Source: Palleronia rufa
GTDB lineage: Bacteria; Pseudomonadota; Alphaproteobacteria; Rhodobacterales; Rhodobacteraceae
Reading direction: 5' to 3'
NCBI RefSeq assembly: GCF_000743715.1
Contig: NZ_JQEY01000002.1
Location: 77,620 to 141,619, forward strand
Length of the DNA: 64,000 nt
Positions within the stretch are counted from its first letter, which is position 1. Every line of letters begins with the position of its first letter. The notes beneath the pieces were generated by a model, which was given only the letters and a program-made list of their open reading frames with translations, was not told where the DNA came from and did not search any database. Below are positions 8,162-16,504 of this stretch, piece by piece. The translations under genes and the position numbers were made by a program.

Positions 8162-8635
8162 GACGGTGTCCTACAAGCTCTGAAGCTACCTTTCCAGCGC
8201 AACATGATCGCATCTGCGTGACCAGCGCTGCGGCCTGCACGGAGCCGTCCGGGCTGAAGAGCCGTGCGGGGGCCGCCACGACGACCACGGTCTGCGGCGT
8301 CGGGGTCAGGTGCCTGCCCGCCGCGAGGTCGAGTGATCCCTCGGGGCAGCGAGCGCTCGATGGCGCTCCGGAATCTCGCGCGGCGGGCGGAACCGGTCCG
8401 CGCGAGCGACCGGTCGCGGGACCGGGCATCGAACCTGTCGCGGCTGCCTTCCTTCCATCGGGATCCGTGGCGATCGCGCCGGGTGTCGAGCGGCGCGGGC
8501 AAGCCCGGGGACTTTGCCCTGCAATTCTGCCGCCCGTCGCCCGACAGCACCGCGGCTGGCGTGCGGCCGAAGCCCGCGCCACGAGATATGCGAACGCGTT
8601 CTCGCAACCCCGACTGCCCCCCGGATATTCTGACC
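8162..8635. other. Upstream region of the copper-type cluster, no supported gene
   Basis: Several frames stay open on both strands because of the high GC, but all give Arg/Pro/Gly-rich products without start sites or family features. Just upstream of the cluster (8180-8200) a weak interrupted dyad, CTGGAA with TTCAG on the minus strand, is positioned where a MerR-family (CueR/HmrR) operator would lie. The match to known sites is poor and no regulator gene is adjacent. Confidence 0.4.
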
Positions 8636-10663
8636 TCAGGCCGCGTCGTCCAGTCCGCGCCCCTTCAGCAGCGCCGCGACGCCCGGCATCCGGCCGCGGA
8701 AGGCCACATAGGCGTCCGCCGCCTCCTGGCTGCCGCCGGCCGACAGGATGTGCTTCTCCAGCTTCTGCGCCATGTCGGTATCGAACGGCCCGCCGGCCTC
8801 CTTGAAAGCGGCGAAGGCGTCGGCATCCATGACCTCCGACCACATGTAGCTGTAGTATCCCGCCGAATAGCCGTCGCCCGCGAAGATATGCGCGAAATGC
8901 GGCGTCGCGTGGCGCATGCCGATGGCCTTCGGCATCTCCAGCCCCTCCAGAACGTCACGCTGCATTTCCATGGGGTCGTCCGGCGCCTCGCCCGAATGGA
9001 ACTCCAGGTCCACCAGCGCGGAGCCCAGGTATTCGACGGTCTGGAACCCCATGTCATAGGTCGAGGCCGCTAGCAGCCGGTCGCGCATCTCGGCCGGCAT
9101 CGCCGCGCCGGTCTCGGCATGGGTGGCGTAGGTGGTCAGAACCTCCGGCACCTCCAGCCAGTGCTCGTAGAGCTGGCTGGGCAGTTCCACGAAGTCGCGC
9201 GCCACGCTGGTACCCGACATGCATTCGTAGGTCACGTCCGACAGCATCTGGTGCAGCGCATGGCCGAACTCGTGGAACAGCGTCCGCGCGTCGTCATAGG
9301 ACAGGAGCGCCGGCTTGCCCTTGGGCGGCTTGGCGAAGTTGCACACGTTGACCACGATCGGCCGCACCTCTCCGCCAAGGGTCTTCTGGCTGCGCATGGC
9401 CGAGCACCAGGCGCCCGACCGCTTGGAGCCGCGCGCGAAGTAGTCACCCAGGAACACCGCCATGTGCCGGCCGTCGCGCGTCACCTCCCAGGCGCGGACG
9501 TCGCCGTGGTAGAGCGGCACGTCGCAGGGCGCGAACGCCAGCCCGAAGAGCCTGTGCGCCACGTCGAAGGCCGCCTCGATCATCCGGTCGAGCTGCAGGT
9601 ACGGCTTCAGCGCGGTTTCATCCAGGTCGTGTTCCTCGATCCGCCGCTTCTCGGAGTAATAGCGCCAATCCCAGGGCTCCAGGTCGCCGTTCACCCCGTC
9701 GGAATGCATCATCGCGGTCAGACGCAGGCCGTCCTCCTCGGCCTTGGTGCGCGCCGGCTCCCAGACCTTCATCAGCAGCTCGCGCACCGCCTCGGGCGTC
9801 TTGGCCATCTCGGTTTCCAGCTTGAACTCCGCGAAACTGTCGTAGCCCAGCAGGCCCGCGCGTTCTTCGCGCAGCTCCAGGATCTCGCGCGCGATGTCGC
9901 GGTTGTCCGTGTCCCCACCGTTCGCGCCGCGGGCAGTCCAGGCGGCGTGGGCCCTCTCCCGCAGGTCGCGCCGGGGGGAAAACTGCAGGAACGGCACGAT
10001 CAGCGACCGCGACAGGGTCACGACGGGGCCGCCCGCGCCCCGCTCCTCCCCGGCGGCGCGCGCGGCGTCCACGACGAAATCCGGCAGCCCGTCCAGATCG
10101 GGCTCGGACAGCTCCATATGCCAGTCGCGCTCATCGGCCAGCAGGTGCTGGGTGAACTGCACACCCAGCGACGCCAGCCGTTCGGTCACCGACCTGAGCC
10201 GGTCCTTGGCGATGCCCTCAAGCTCGGCCCCCGCCCGCACGAACCCGCGGCGCGTCAGATACAGAAGCCGTGCCTGCTCTTCGGTCAGATCGAGGCTTTC
10301 GCGCGCCGCCCAGACCGCCTCGATCCGCGCGAAAAGCGCCTCGTTCATCGCCACGTCGGATGCATAGGCCGATAGCATCGGAGAGAACTCCCGCGCCAGC
10401 GCCTCCCGCACCGGGCTCGAATCGGCGCCGCTGAGGTTGTAAAACACCCCCAGTACCCGCCCCAGATCCGCGTCCGCCAGTTCCAGCGCCTCGATCGTGT
10501 TGGCGAATGTCGCCGGCTCGGCGCTGTCCGCGATCTCCGCGACCCGCGCGCGCGCCGATTCGAGGGCGGCATCGACCGCCGGGCGGAAGTCGTCGTCCGC
10601 GATCCGGTCGAAGGGCGGCATGGCAAAGGGCGTGTCCCAGCTTTCGAGCAGCGGATTGGTCAA
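8636..10663 (-). CDS. M3-family oligopeptidase / peptidyl-dipeptidase
   Basis: At 675 residues it has the length and layout of Dcp/oligopeptidase A enzymes: a helical N-terminal half and a catalytic half with the zinc motif HEFGH at 464-468, followed by the downstream glutamate region and the MSGTSVARDFVELPSQLYEHW block typical of M3 peptidases. It hydrolyses short peptides in the cytoplasm, recycling products of proteolysis. It starts at a TTG with AGGAGG five bases upstream. It stands alone, with no operon partner and no mobile features of its own. Dcp versus PrlC cannot be fixed by eye. Confidence 0.95.
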   Translation of the reverse strand: MTNPLLESWDTPFAMPPFDRIADDDFRPAVDAALESARARVAEIADSAEPATFANTIEALELADADLGRVLGVFYNLSGADSSPVREALAREFSPMLSAYASDVAMNEALFARIEAVWAARESLDLTEEQARLLYLTRRGFVRAGAELEGIAKDRLRSVTERLASLGVQFTQHLLADERDWHMELSEPDLDGLPDFVVDAARAAGEERGAGGPVVTLSRSLIVPFLQFSPRRDLRERAHAAWTARGANGGDTDNRDIAREILELREERAGLLGYDSFAEFKLETEMAKTPEAVRELLMKVWEPARTKAEEDGLRLTAMMHSDGVNGDLEPWDWRYYSEKRRIEEHDLDETALKPYLQLDRMIEAAFDVAHRLFGLAFAPCDVPLYHGDVRAWEVTRDGRHMAVFLGDYFARGSKRSGAWCSAMRSQKTLGGEVRPIVVNVCNFAKPPKGKPALLSYDDARTLFHEFGHALHQMLSDVTYECMSGTSVARDFVELPSQLYEHWLEVPEVLTTYATHAETGAAMPAEMRDRLLAASTYDMGFQTVEYLGSALVDLEFHSGEAPDDPMEMQRDVLEGLEMPKAIGMRHATPHFAHIFAGDGYSAGYYSYMWSEVMDADAFAAFKEAGGPFDTDMAQKLEKHILSAGGSQEAADAYVAFRGRMPGVAALLKGRGLDDAA

Positions 10664-10761
10664 GGTCGCCTCCTGTTTCTACGGTTTCCACGGTCCGGGC
10701 CACCCTACGCGCCGCGTCCGCTGCGTGCCAGCCGACTCTCCGAATGCCGTAGCCACCCAAG

Positions 10762-11280
10762 TGTTCGGTCCCGGCATCTGGTGGATCGGGTCGGGGGTGG
10801 ATCGATCCGGCTTTGATGTTTGTCGGACGTGAGACCGTTTGGGATGGTGCGTCGGCGGGCGGGGTCGTCGGCCGCCGGGACGTCCGCGAGGTGCGGGCGC
10901 AGCCGATCATGGCTGTCGGAGTGGACGCGCTCGACCGTGGCCTCCGCGATCGTGCGGCTCCGCGAACGGACTGCCGTTATCGGTGAGGCACCCGACAGGG
11001 CACAGCCTCGGGCATGCGGTCTTTCTGTCCGCCGTTGCAACGCGTTGGGCGACCGCGAACTTGGTCAAGCTTGCCCTCCGCTGTCTGCACCTCGGCGATG
11101 TCGATGTGAAAGACCCCGATGGGATACCGCTCGAAGGTCTGTCGCCCTCGTCCGGCAGGCGCGAGCTGCCATGGCTCCAAAGGCACAGATGCAGTGCCGA
11201 CCGCGTGAGATGCGGGATCGATGACGGCAGGGCGACCGCGGTCGTCCAGTGGCAGGCGCGTGCGGCGCCGGGACGCGACC
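10762..11280 (-). pseudogene. Degenerate IS481-family transposase
   Basis: Family blocks survive in three different minus-strand frames: IPHLTRSALHLCLWSHGSSRLP, then YPIGVFHIDIAEVQTAEGKL, then LTDNGSPF, and finally EATVERVHSDSHDRLRPHLAD. Together these are a frameshifted IS481 transposase missing several stretches, including part of the catalytic core. The outer end at 10762 reads TGTTCGGTCCCGG, matching the IS481-type end at 2951 at 12 of 13 positions. It is dead, and distinct in sequence from the IS481 half at 3043. Confidence 0.7.
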
Positions 11281-11308
11281 CGTCGCGTCGCCGGTCCAGG
11301 TCAGCACG

Positions 11309-11440
11309 GTGGCCCGTGTTGTCCAGCTGCTCGTGGCGCGCGTGACGGTGGGCGAGGAAGGGCTCAACATCGATCTCCGCCATGACGGACTCGGCGCGCT
11401 GGCGAGCCTCATGACGCCAGCGCGAGAGGGCGCCGCCTGA
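11309..11440 (+). pseudogene. C-terminal remnant of a large serine recombinase
   Basis: The last 43 codons (ARVVQLLVARVTVGEEG and onward to AREGAA) align with the end of the intact prophage recombinase at 17714 (GRIVQLLVRRITVTAAG to EIEAAE). Upstream sequence is IS481 debris, so everything including the catalytic domain is lost. It overlaps the start of the next fragment exactly as in the intact operon, showing it is a relic of a second, related integration module. Confidence 0.7.
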
Positions 11441-11643
11441 TGCGCGCAAACGACACGATCCGCGTCCACATCCCGCTCTCGGTCCGCAAACGCGGCGGCC
11501 GGCCTCGGATCCTGCCGCCGAAGGACGTCGAGACGTCGGACCCGCCGCCGGGTGAGGATCCGCGCGTGCTGCGCGCCATCGGCCGCGCATGGGGCTGGCG
11601 GCAGACCGAGTCAACGAGGACGGTGGCACATCGACTAAGCTGA
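11440..11643 (+). pseudogene. Truncated recombinase-associated HTH gene
   Basis: The first 50 or so residues (NDTIRVHIPLSVRKRGGRP, then ILPPKD, then VLRAIGRAWGWR) are clearly homologous to the start of the intact gene at 17337-17717. Homology stops near 11600, before the helix-turn-helix, after which the frame runs into unrelated sequence. It overlaps the preceding recombinase relic by TGATG, mirroring the ATGA overlap of the intact pair. Confidence 0.7.
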
Positions 11644-11761
11644 TAGAGCGAACTCTTCCCGTAACCATAAGTGCCGCCACCGCCCGCCACGTCACGACGG
11701 GCAGTCCGGACGAAAGTTCGCTGGCTGACCTCAAGAATTTCTTCGAAAAAGTTCGCCTCTC

Positions 11762-11801
11762 AAACCGCTGAAATCCAACCGGGTTTCAGCGGTTTCTCTT
11801 T
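11762..11801 (+). terminator. Rho-independent terminator
   Basis: A perfect 12-bp stem, AAACCGCTGAAA with TTTCAGCGGTTT around a 10-nt loop, is followed by CTCTTT. It can function in the forward direction, ending transcription from the integration-module relic before the sigma-like gene. Confidence 0.7.
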
Positions 11802-11896
11802 GTGCTGAGCCCGCCAAGGCCGCCGCACCAACGAATTTTCGCCGGTCCCGGTCACTCGGGCCGCGTGCCCGTCCACCTGGACGAAGGCGAAACTTC

Positions 11897-12775
11897 ATGG
11901 AGCGTTTCCACCCCATTTGCGACGCGCGCTCGCGCGTCTCCCGCAACATCATCATCCGGGCCGAACGACTTGCTCGATCAGGTTCGGTCCCCGGCATGGA
12001 CGCCGAGGACACCAAGCAGGACCTGCGTCTGCACCTCTATCGCCGGGATGACAGGTTCGACCCCTCCCGCGGTCAGTACGACACGTTCGCAGACCGCGTT
12101 CTCGCGAACCGCATCGCCACGCTGGCCGCGCCGACCGAACGCCTTCGGGCCGAGCGGGCGTGGGTCGACTTCGAGACTCCGTCCGAGGGTCGCGGCGATG
12201 GCGAGACGCTGCCGCTCGCGGAAACCCTGCCTGACAGTGTGGCGCTGCACGCCGCCGTCGCGCGCGCACCGGACGAGGCGTTCGGGCTGGTCCGCGATGT
12301 CCGGCGCCTTCTCGCGGGGCTGACACCGACCTGCAGGGATGTCGCGCTGGCGCTGATCGACATGTCGCCGACGGAGGCAGCCGAGGCCCTCGGGATCCAT
12401 CGCAGCACAGTCTACGCCCGGCTCGGCACGATCCGGAAGGCGGCCGAGGCGCTTGATCTAGCCGCATATCTCGGCGCCGCTCCGACAGTCTCGGATGCCC
12501 GCCGGCAGGTGACAACAGGACCGGCGATGACCCGGTTCCACCAAGTTTCATGCCGGGCCCTCGGAGGAATGCGACACCCCCACGCGGGGAAACACTCCGA
12601 CCGCAAGCTCCAGGGCGGCGTCAGGCCCGGCAGCAGTCTTCCCGACGATCCCTGGACACCAACCGACGAAAACACGGAGCATCACCATGTTCACGACTTC
12701 CCCCCTGAAACGCCTGCGCCAGTCGAGCTGGATGGAGGCGATCCCCGACACGGTCAACGTTCCGGCCCTGTCTGA
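11897..12775 (+). CDS. Sigma-70-like RNA polymerase sigma factor, accessory type
   Basis: The frame encodes 292 residues, of which about the first 195 look like a small sigma factor: a region-2-like segment (DDRFDPSRGQYDTFADRVLANRIATL) and a region-4 helix-turn-helix (SPTEAAEALGIHRSTVYARLGTIRKAAEAL). Regions 1 and 3 are absent, as in ECF-like or phage/island-borne sigma factors. The remaining 100 residues are His/Pro/Gly-rich, overlap the next gene and may be a read-through extension after loss of the native stop. GAAGG precedes the ATG. The small gene at 12687 is the usual neighbour of such genes in mobile islands; its regulon is unknown. Confidence 0.6.
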   Translation: MERFHPICDARSRVSRNIIIRAERLARSGSVPGMDAEDTKQDLRLHLYRRDDRFDPSRGQYDTFADRVLANRIATLAAPTERLRAERAWVDFETPSEGRGDGETLPLAETLPDSVALHAAVARAPDEAFGLVRDVRRLLAGLTPTCRDVALALIDMSPTEAAEALGIHRSTVYARLGTIRKAAEALDLAAYLGAAPTVSDARRQVTTGPAMTRFHQVSCRALGGMRHPHAGKHSDRKLQGGVRPGSSLPDDPWTPTDENTEHHHVHDFPPETPAPVELDGGDPRHGQRSGPV

Positions 12776-12881
12776 GAGGCCGAACCGCGCGGTGCCGATC
12801 GAGCGCGCCACTGTGGACGACATCGAGTTCTCGCTTGTCGCCCTGGCGCGGCAGCAGTCCGAGCTTTGGGCCGGCAAGTGA
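12687..12881 (+). CDS. 64-residue companion of the sigma-like gene, unknown
   Basis: A short gene with GGAG upstream of its ATG and a natural protein composition (MFTTSPLKRLRQSSWMEAIP, then an acidic middle and SLVALARQQSELWAGK). It overlaps the doubtful tail of the sigma-like frame, which supports an earlier true end for that protein. No domain was recognised. Given its size and place it could be an anti-sigma-like or structural partner, but there is no direct evidence. Confidence 0.5.
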   Translation: MFTTSPLKRLRQSSWMEAIPDTVNVPALSERPNRAVPIERATVDDIEFSLVALARQQSELWAGK

Positions 12882-13640
12882 GGCGCGGGATGATCGAACG
12901 CTCTCCCCCCACGCTGTCGGTCGGGGCGCAATGCCGCCTGCTGTCGATCTCGCGGTCGTCGTTCTACGACGCGCCGCTGGGCGAGACCGCGATGAACCAG
13001 AGACTGATGCAGCTCATCGACCGGCAGTTCCCGGAAACCCCGTTCTTCGCGGTCCGACCGATGACCTGGCACCTGAGGAACGGGGGCCATGCCGTGAACG
13101 TGAAGCGCATCCGGCGGCTGATGGGGCTCATGGTGAAGGGGACCGTGGCCCCAGTGGGGCCGCGAAAGCCCCGGAACGATGCCGATCTATCAAAAGCCCA
13201 ACACCGGCAAGCCCGCGAAGGGGCACAGGACCTACCCCTGCCTGCTGGGTGGGCTGCGGGTCGATCGGGCCAACCAAGTCTGGTGCGCCGACATCACCCA
13301 TCTGCCGATGCGGCGTGGGTTCCTCTACCTGGTCGCGGTCATGGACCGGTCCACCCGCAAGGCGCTGGCTTGGCGCATCTCGGACACGCTCGAGGCCGAC
13401 TTCTGCGTCGTAGGATGAAGCAGTCCGTCGCTTCGGCCCGCCGGAGATCATAAACACAGACCCGGGTTTGCAGTTCACGTCTTTCGCTTGAACCGACGGG
13501 CTGAAACGGATCGGCACCTGGATCTCGATGGACGGCAAAGGCCGGTGTCTCGACAACATCTCCATCGAACGACGAGACCTTGTCCGGTTGCCCCTCGGGG
13601 CGCCATCGGTTCAGTCCCGATAGGCGACGGTCCGAGGACA
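12881..13640 (+). pseudogene. Degenerate IS3-family orfB
   Basis: IS3 OrfB blocks occur in order but in shifting frames and with stops: MIERSPPTLSVGAQCRLLSI and SISRSSFYDAP, then IYQKPNTGKPAKGH with VWCADITHLPMRRGFLYLVA (containing the first Asp), then PEIINTDPGLQFTS and ISMDGKGRCLDN. A frameshift near 13170, another near 13415 and in-frame stops thereafter make it non-functional. No matching orfA sits upstream; the sigma companion gene ends exactly where this fragment begins. Confidence 0.75.
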
Positions 13641-13911
13641 ACGGTCGCGTGGCGCAGCTCAAATACGAACCTGGCTCACGCACGCGCCGTGATCGTCGCC
13701 CGGGCAGCAGACCACGACACGGAGCGCCCGCAACCGGCGTTGCATTGCCGGACCCCGGCCGATTGCGCGCAGACCCCGACCACCGCAATCGCCCGCCCCG
13801 CCGCGCGCGATGAAAGCTCCGCGCGTCGGGCGATTGCTCAAACTGCGCCGATCGGCGTAAACACCAACCGGGCTCAAATGGCGGCTGGATGAATGTTCAG
13901 TGGCAGGTCAT
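13641..13911 (+). pseudogene. 3' end of a second IS3-family (IS407-like) orfB
   Basis: The frame reads NLAHARAVIVARAADHDTERP and then TPADCAQTPTTAIARPAARD through AQMAAG, the C-terminal tail of an IS407-group OrfB, and runs to a terminal-repeat-like GGCAGGTCA at 13903-13911. It belongs to a different copy from the fragment just upstream, so two IS3 elements have collided here. The element ends only 14 bp before tRNA-Ser and probably replaced the native upstream flank of that gene. Confidence 0.6.
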
Positions 13912-13925
13912 AGTCAAACAACGCC

Positions 13926-14015
13926 GGAGGAGTGGCAGAGTGGTCGATTGCACCGGTCTTGAAAACCGGCGTGCGCGAAAGCGCACCGTGGGTTCGAATC
14001 CCACCTCCTCCGCCA
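13926..14015 (+). tRNA. tRNA-Ser(UGA)
   Basis: The 90-nt sequence folds into a class II tRNA: acceptor GGAGGAG with CTCCTCC, an anticodon arm CCGGT-CTTGAAA-ACCGG with anticodon TGA, a long variable arm (GTGCGCGAAAGCGCAC), a GGTTCGAATCC T-arm and an encoded 3' CCA. It decodes UCA. tRNA-Ser genes are frequent integration sites and this one marks the left border of the accessory island, but no second copy of its 3' end was seen in the window. Confidence 0.97.
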
Positions 14016-14040
14016 CCCACCATTCGCAAACCCGAGATGA

Positions 14041-14062
14041 GGTCCCTGACGGGGCCTTTTTT
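14041..14062 (+). terminator. Terminator of tRNA-Ser
   Basis: GGTCCC-TGAC-GGGGCC (one G-U pair) followed by six T residues, 25 bp after the tRNA. Typical rho-independent terminator. Confidence 0.7.
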
Positions 14063-14320
14063 CTTTTTGGTTCAAAGGGGTTTAGCGAGGCCATCCGACT
14101 TACGGAGACTGGGGTTTCGGCCGAAATCGGTCTCCGAACGCCCCGCGTCTCTTTCCACCCGCCCTTCACCCTAATCGAGACGCATTCAAAAATGTGCGTC
14201 TTTTCAGTTGCTTGCCGAAAATAGGTTGCGCCGCAGTTGAAGCGGGCTCGACCGCTATCAATGCGAACAGAGACACCCGAAGGCGGCGTGGTTGTGCGCG
14301 TTGGTGCGAACGATCACGAG

Positions 14321-14344
14321 AAGTCTCTGATGACAAAGAGACTT
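14321..14344. promoter_or_regulatory. Inverted repeat upstream of the DUF3883 gene
   Basis: AAGTCTCT and AGAGACTT form a perfect 8-bp inverted repeat with an 8-nt spacer, ending 20 bp before the DUF3883 start. It may be an operator or a 5' hairpin in the mRNA. The rest of the space back to the tRNA terminator shows no gene. Confidence 0.4.
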
Positions 14345-14364
14345 TCCGCTCATAGCCTGGCGGC

Positions 14365-14949
14365 ATGTCGACCGTGCCCTGGACAGATAAAGAAAACGAC
14401 CTGATCGTCGCAGATTACTTTGCGATGCTGGCCGATGACATCGCTGGGCACCGCTACAACAAGGCCGAGCATCGACGGGCGCTTATGCCATTGTTGAAAG
14501 ATCGGTCCGAGGGATCGGTCGAGTTCAAACATCAGAACATCAGCGCCGTGCTGAAGGGGCTCGGTGAGGACTGGATCCCGGGCTACAAGCCAGCGTTCAA
14601 TTTCCAGATGACACTGGTTGATGCCGTGGCGCGCTGGCTGGCGTTGAACCCGGCGTGGCTCGGCCGCCGTTCGGGTGCAGGAGCGCCGACCGGCCTGGCC
14701 GAAGCCGCGCCAATCTGGATCGGGCCGCCGCCCACGTTGTCGAACCAGCCGCCGCCGCAGGAGCTGGAGCAGATGCTGCACATCGCCCGAATATTCGATG
14801 TCGCGGCGAGAGACGAGCGGAACCGCACGCTCGGCCGTGCCGGTGAGGAGCGCGTCCTGGCGCACGAACGTGCAGCCCTCAAATCAGCGGGCCGCGAGGA
14901 CCTTGCGCGTAGGGTTCGGTGGGTGTCAGAAGAGGATGGCGATGGTGCT
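14365..14949 (+). pseudogene. DUF3883-domain protein, 5' part (interrupted by IS407-type element)
   Basis: 195 codons of a gene whose remainder continues at 16199 beyond an insertion sequence. The N-terminal half (TDKENDLIVADYFAMLADDI, then YNKAEHRRALMPLL and FKHQNISAVLKGLG) is a conserved leader seen in DUF3883 proteins of accessory islands; the C-terminal nuclease-like DUF3883 core is in the second piece. Joined, the protein would be about 278 residues. DUF3883 is often found in genomic islands beside restriction or other defence genes, so a defence role before disruption is plausible but unproven. As it stands the first part would end three residues into the IS. Confidence 0.75.
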
Positions 14950-15014
14950 TGACCTGCCCCCCGGAAGTCACCTCACCATGATGTAGAGTCTGCCAACCTG
15001 AAGGAGCAGACGAG

Positions 15015-15278
15015 ATGAGGAAAAGCCGTTTCACCGAGGCGCAGATTATCGGGATGATCAAAGAGCAGGAGGCTGGCTTGCCGACCGCTGAGCTTTGCCG
15101 GAAGCATGGGCTGAGCCCGGCGACGTTCTACAAGCTGAAGGCCAAGTATGGCGGGATGGACCTGTCCGATGCCAAACGCCTGAAGCAGCTTGAGGAGGAG
15201 AACGCGAAGCTGAAGCGCCTGGTGGCAGATGTCATGCTGGACAATGTCGTTCTGAAGGATTTGTTGGGAAAGCCCTGA
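15015..15278 (+). CDS. IS3-family OrfA (IS407 group)
   Basis: 87 residues with the helix-turn-helix of OrfA ([40 protein letters not shown]) and a C-terminal leucine-zipper-like stretch ([20 protein letters not shown]) used for oligomerisation. AAGGAG lies before the ATG. It binds the IS ends and is also the N-terminal part of the OrfAB transposase made by frameshifting into the downstream gene. Confidence 0.95.
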   Translation: MRKSRFTEAQIIGMIKEQEAGLPTAELCRKHGLSPATFYKLKAKYGGMDLSDAKRLKQLEEENAKLKRLVADVMLDNVVLKDLLGKP

Positions 15279-15286
15279 CGACGCCG

Positions 15287-16168
15287 ATGCAACGGCGGGA
15301 CGCAGTGCTGCGGGCGATGAAGGGGCATCCGATCTCTCAGCGCCGGGCCTGCGTCCTGATCGGTGTCGATCCGAAGACCGTGCGGCGGGAACGCCCGCCG
15401 GACAACCCGGAGATCCGTCTGGAAATGAATAAGATCGCCGAGAAGCGGCGGCGGTTCGGCTACCGGCGCATTGGTGTCATGCTGGAGCGCAAGGGCATGG
15501 TGATGAACGAGAAGAAGCTCTACCGGATCTACCGGGAAGAGGGACTGTCGGTTCGGCGTAGACGCGGGCGCAAGCGGGCGCGGGGCAGTCGCACACCGAT
15601 GCCTGTGCCGCTGCGCCCGAACCAGCGCTGGTCGTTGGACTTCCTGTCCGACACGTTCGGGGCCTGCCGGAAGTTCCGCATCCTGGCCGTCAACGATGAC
15701 TGTTGTCGCGAAAACCTCGGCCTGATCGCAGACACCAGCATCTCCGGTGCGCGGGTCGCGCGGGAATTGGACGCGCTGGTCAGGATTTACGGAAAACCGG
15801 CGTGTATTGTCTCTGACAATGGCACCGAGTTCACCAGCAAGGCGATCCTGAAATGGGCGAACGACAACAAGGTCGAGTGGCACTACATCGACCCCGGCAA
15901 ACCGCAGCAGAACGGCTACATCGAGTCATTCAACGGCAGCCTGCGTGACGAGTGCCTGAACGAGGAGATCTTCGACAGCCTGGATGATGCCAGACGGAAG
16001 CTGGGCCTGTGGCGCTACGATTACAACAATGTCAGGCCGCATTCTTCGCTGGGGAACCAGACCCCGGCCGAAGCGCGCCGGGCGCTTGAGCAATCTGAGG
16101 GCTCCGCGCCCGGCGCGCTTGCCCAGCCCGAAACCGACGTCTATCAACCCAAAGGACTCTCGTTATGA
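15287..16168 (+). CDS. IS3-family OrfB transposase (IS407 group)
   Basis: 293-residue integrase-fold protein: an HTH_21-like segment ([20 protein letters not shown]) followed by the rve core. The DDE triad is visible as [17 protein letters not shown] and NGYIESFNG, with the usual [17 protein letters not shown] tail. It starts 8 bp after orfA in another phase and probably depends on programmed frameshifting for full expression. No damage is seen, so the element may be active. Confidence 0.95.
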   Translation: MQRRDAVLRAMKGHPISQRRACVLIGVDPKTVRRERPPDNPEIRLEMNKIAEKRRRFGYRRIGVMLERKGMVMNEKKLYRIYREEGLSVRRRRGRKRARGSRTPMPVPLRPNQRWSLDFLSDTFGACRKFRILAVNDDCCRENLGLIADTSISGARVARELDALVRIYGKPACIVSDNGTEFTSKAILKWANDNKVEWHYIDPGKPQQNGYIESFNGSLRDECLNEEIFDSLDDARRKLGLWRYDYNNVRPHSSLGNQTPAEARRALEQSEGSAPGALAQPETDVYQPKGLSL

Positions 16169-16198
16169 ACGAGGGACGACCGGGGGGCAGGTCATGCT

Positions 16199-16450
16199 GG
16201 CTACGATATCGCCAGCTTCGCGCCGGACGGACGCTCGCGCCTGATCGAGGTGAAGACGACGAATGGCTGGGAACGCACACCTTTCCACATCAGCCGGAAC
16301 GAACTGGCTGTGGCAGAGGAGCGGTGCGCGGAATGGTCCCTGTTCCGGCTCTGGAATTTCGCACGCGAGCCGAAGGCGTTTGAGCTACATCCACCGCTGG
16401 ACGCGCATGTCTCGCTGACCGCGACGTCCTTTCAGGCGAGTTTTCATTGA
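16199..16450 (+). pseudogene. DUF3883-domain protein, 3' part (after the IS)
   Basis: Directly after the IS and its TGCT duplication the frame resumes with GYDIASFAPDGRSRLIEVKT, the hallmark of DUF3883, in which the glutamate and lysine of the IEVKT strand resemble a PD-(D/E)XK-like core. It continues through HISRNELAVAEE to the TGA. There is no start codon or ribosome-binding site of its own, so this part is silent unless the IS excises. Confidence 0.8.
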
Positions 16451-16504
16451 TAGCGAAGCGGGAGACGGACCTGTTAATTGCGGCCTGTCGCGCGTTGGCG
16501 CTTT

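Larger units (their letters stand above)
14950..16194 (+). mobile_element. Complete IS3-family (IS407-group) insertion sequence
   Basis: A 1245-bp element with ends TGACCTGCCCCCCGG in inverted orientation (15 identical bases, then two mismatches, then GTC). It is flanked by the 4-bp direct repeat TGCT at 14946-14949 and 16195-16198, the duplication size of the IS407 group. Both reading frames are intact. Removing the element and one TGCT restores an open DUF3883 gene, which proves the insertion site. Confidence 0.95.

Noticed and set aside
8180-8200. MerR/CueR-type operator upstream of the copper-like cluster
   Set aside because: The dyad is weak, spacing to a -10 element is unclear and no MerR-family gene is adjacent; kept only as a remark.
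9119-10375. 418-codon plus-strand frame
   Set aside because: Antisense shadow of the M3 peptidase; the minus-strand protein carries the HEFGH motif and correct length.
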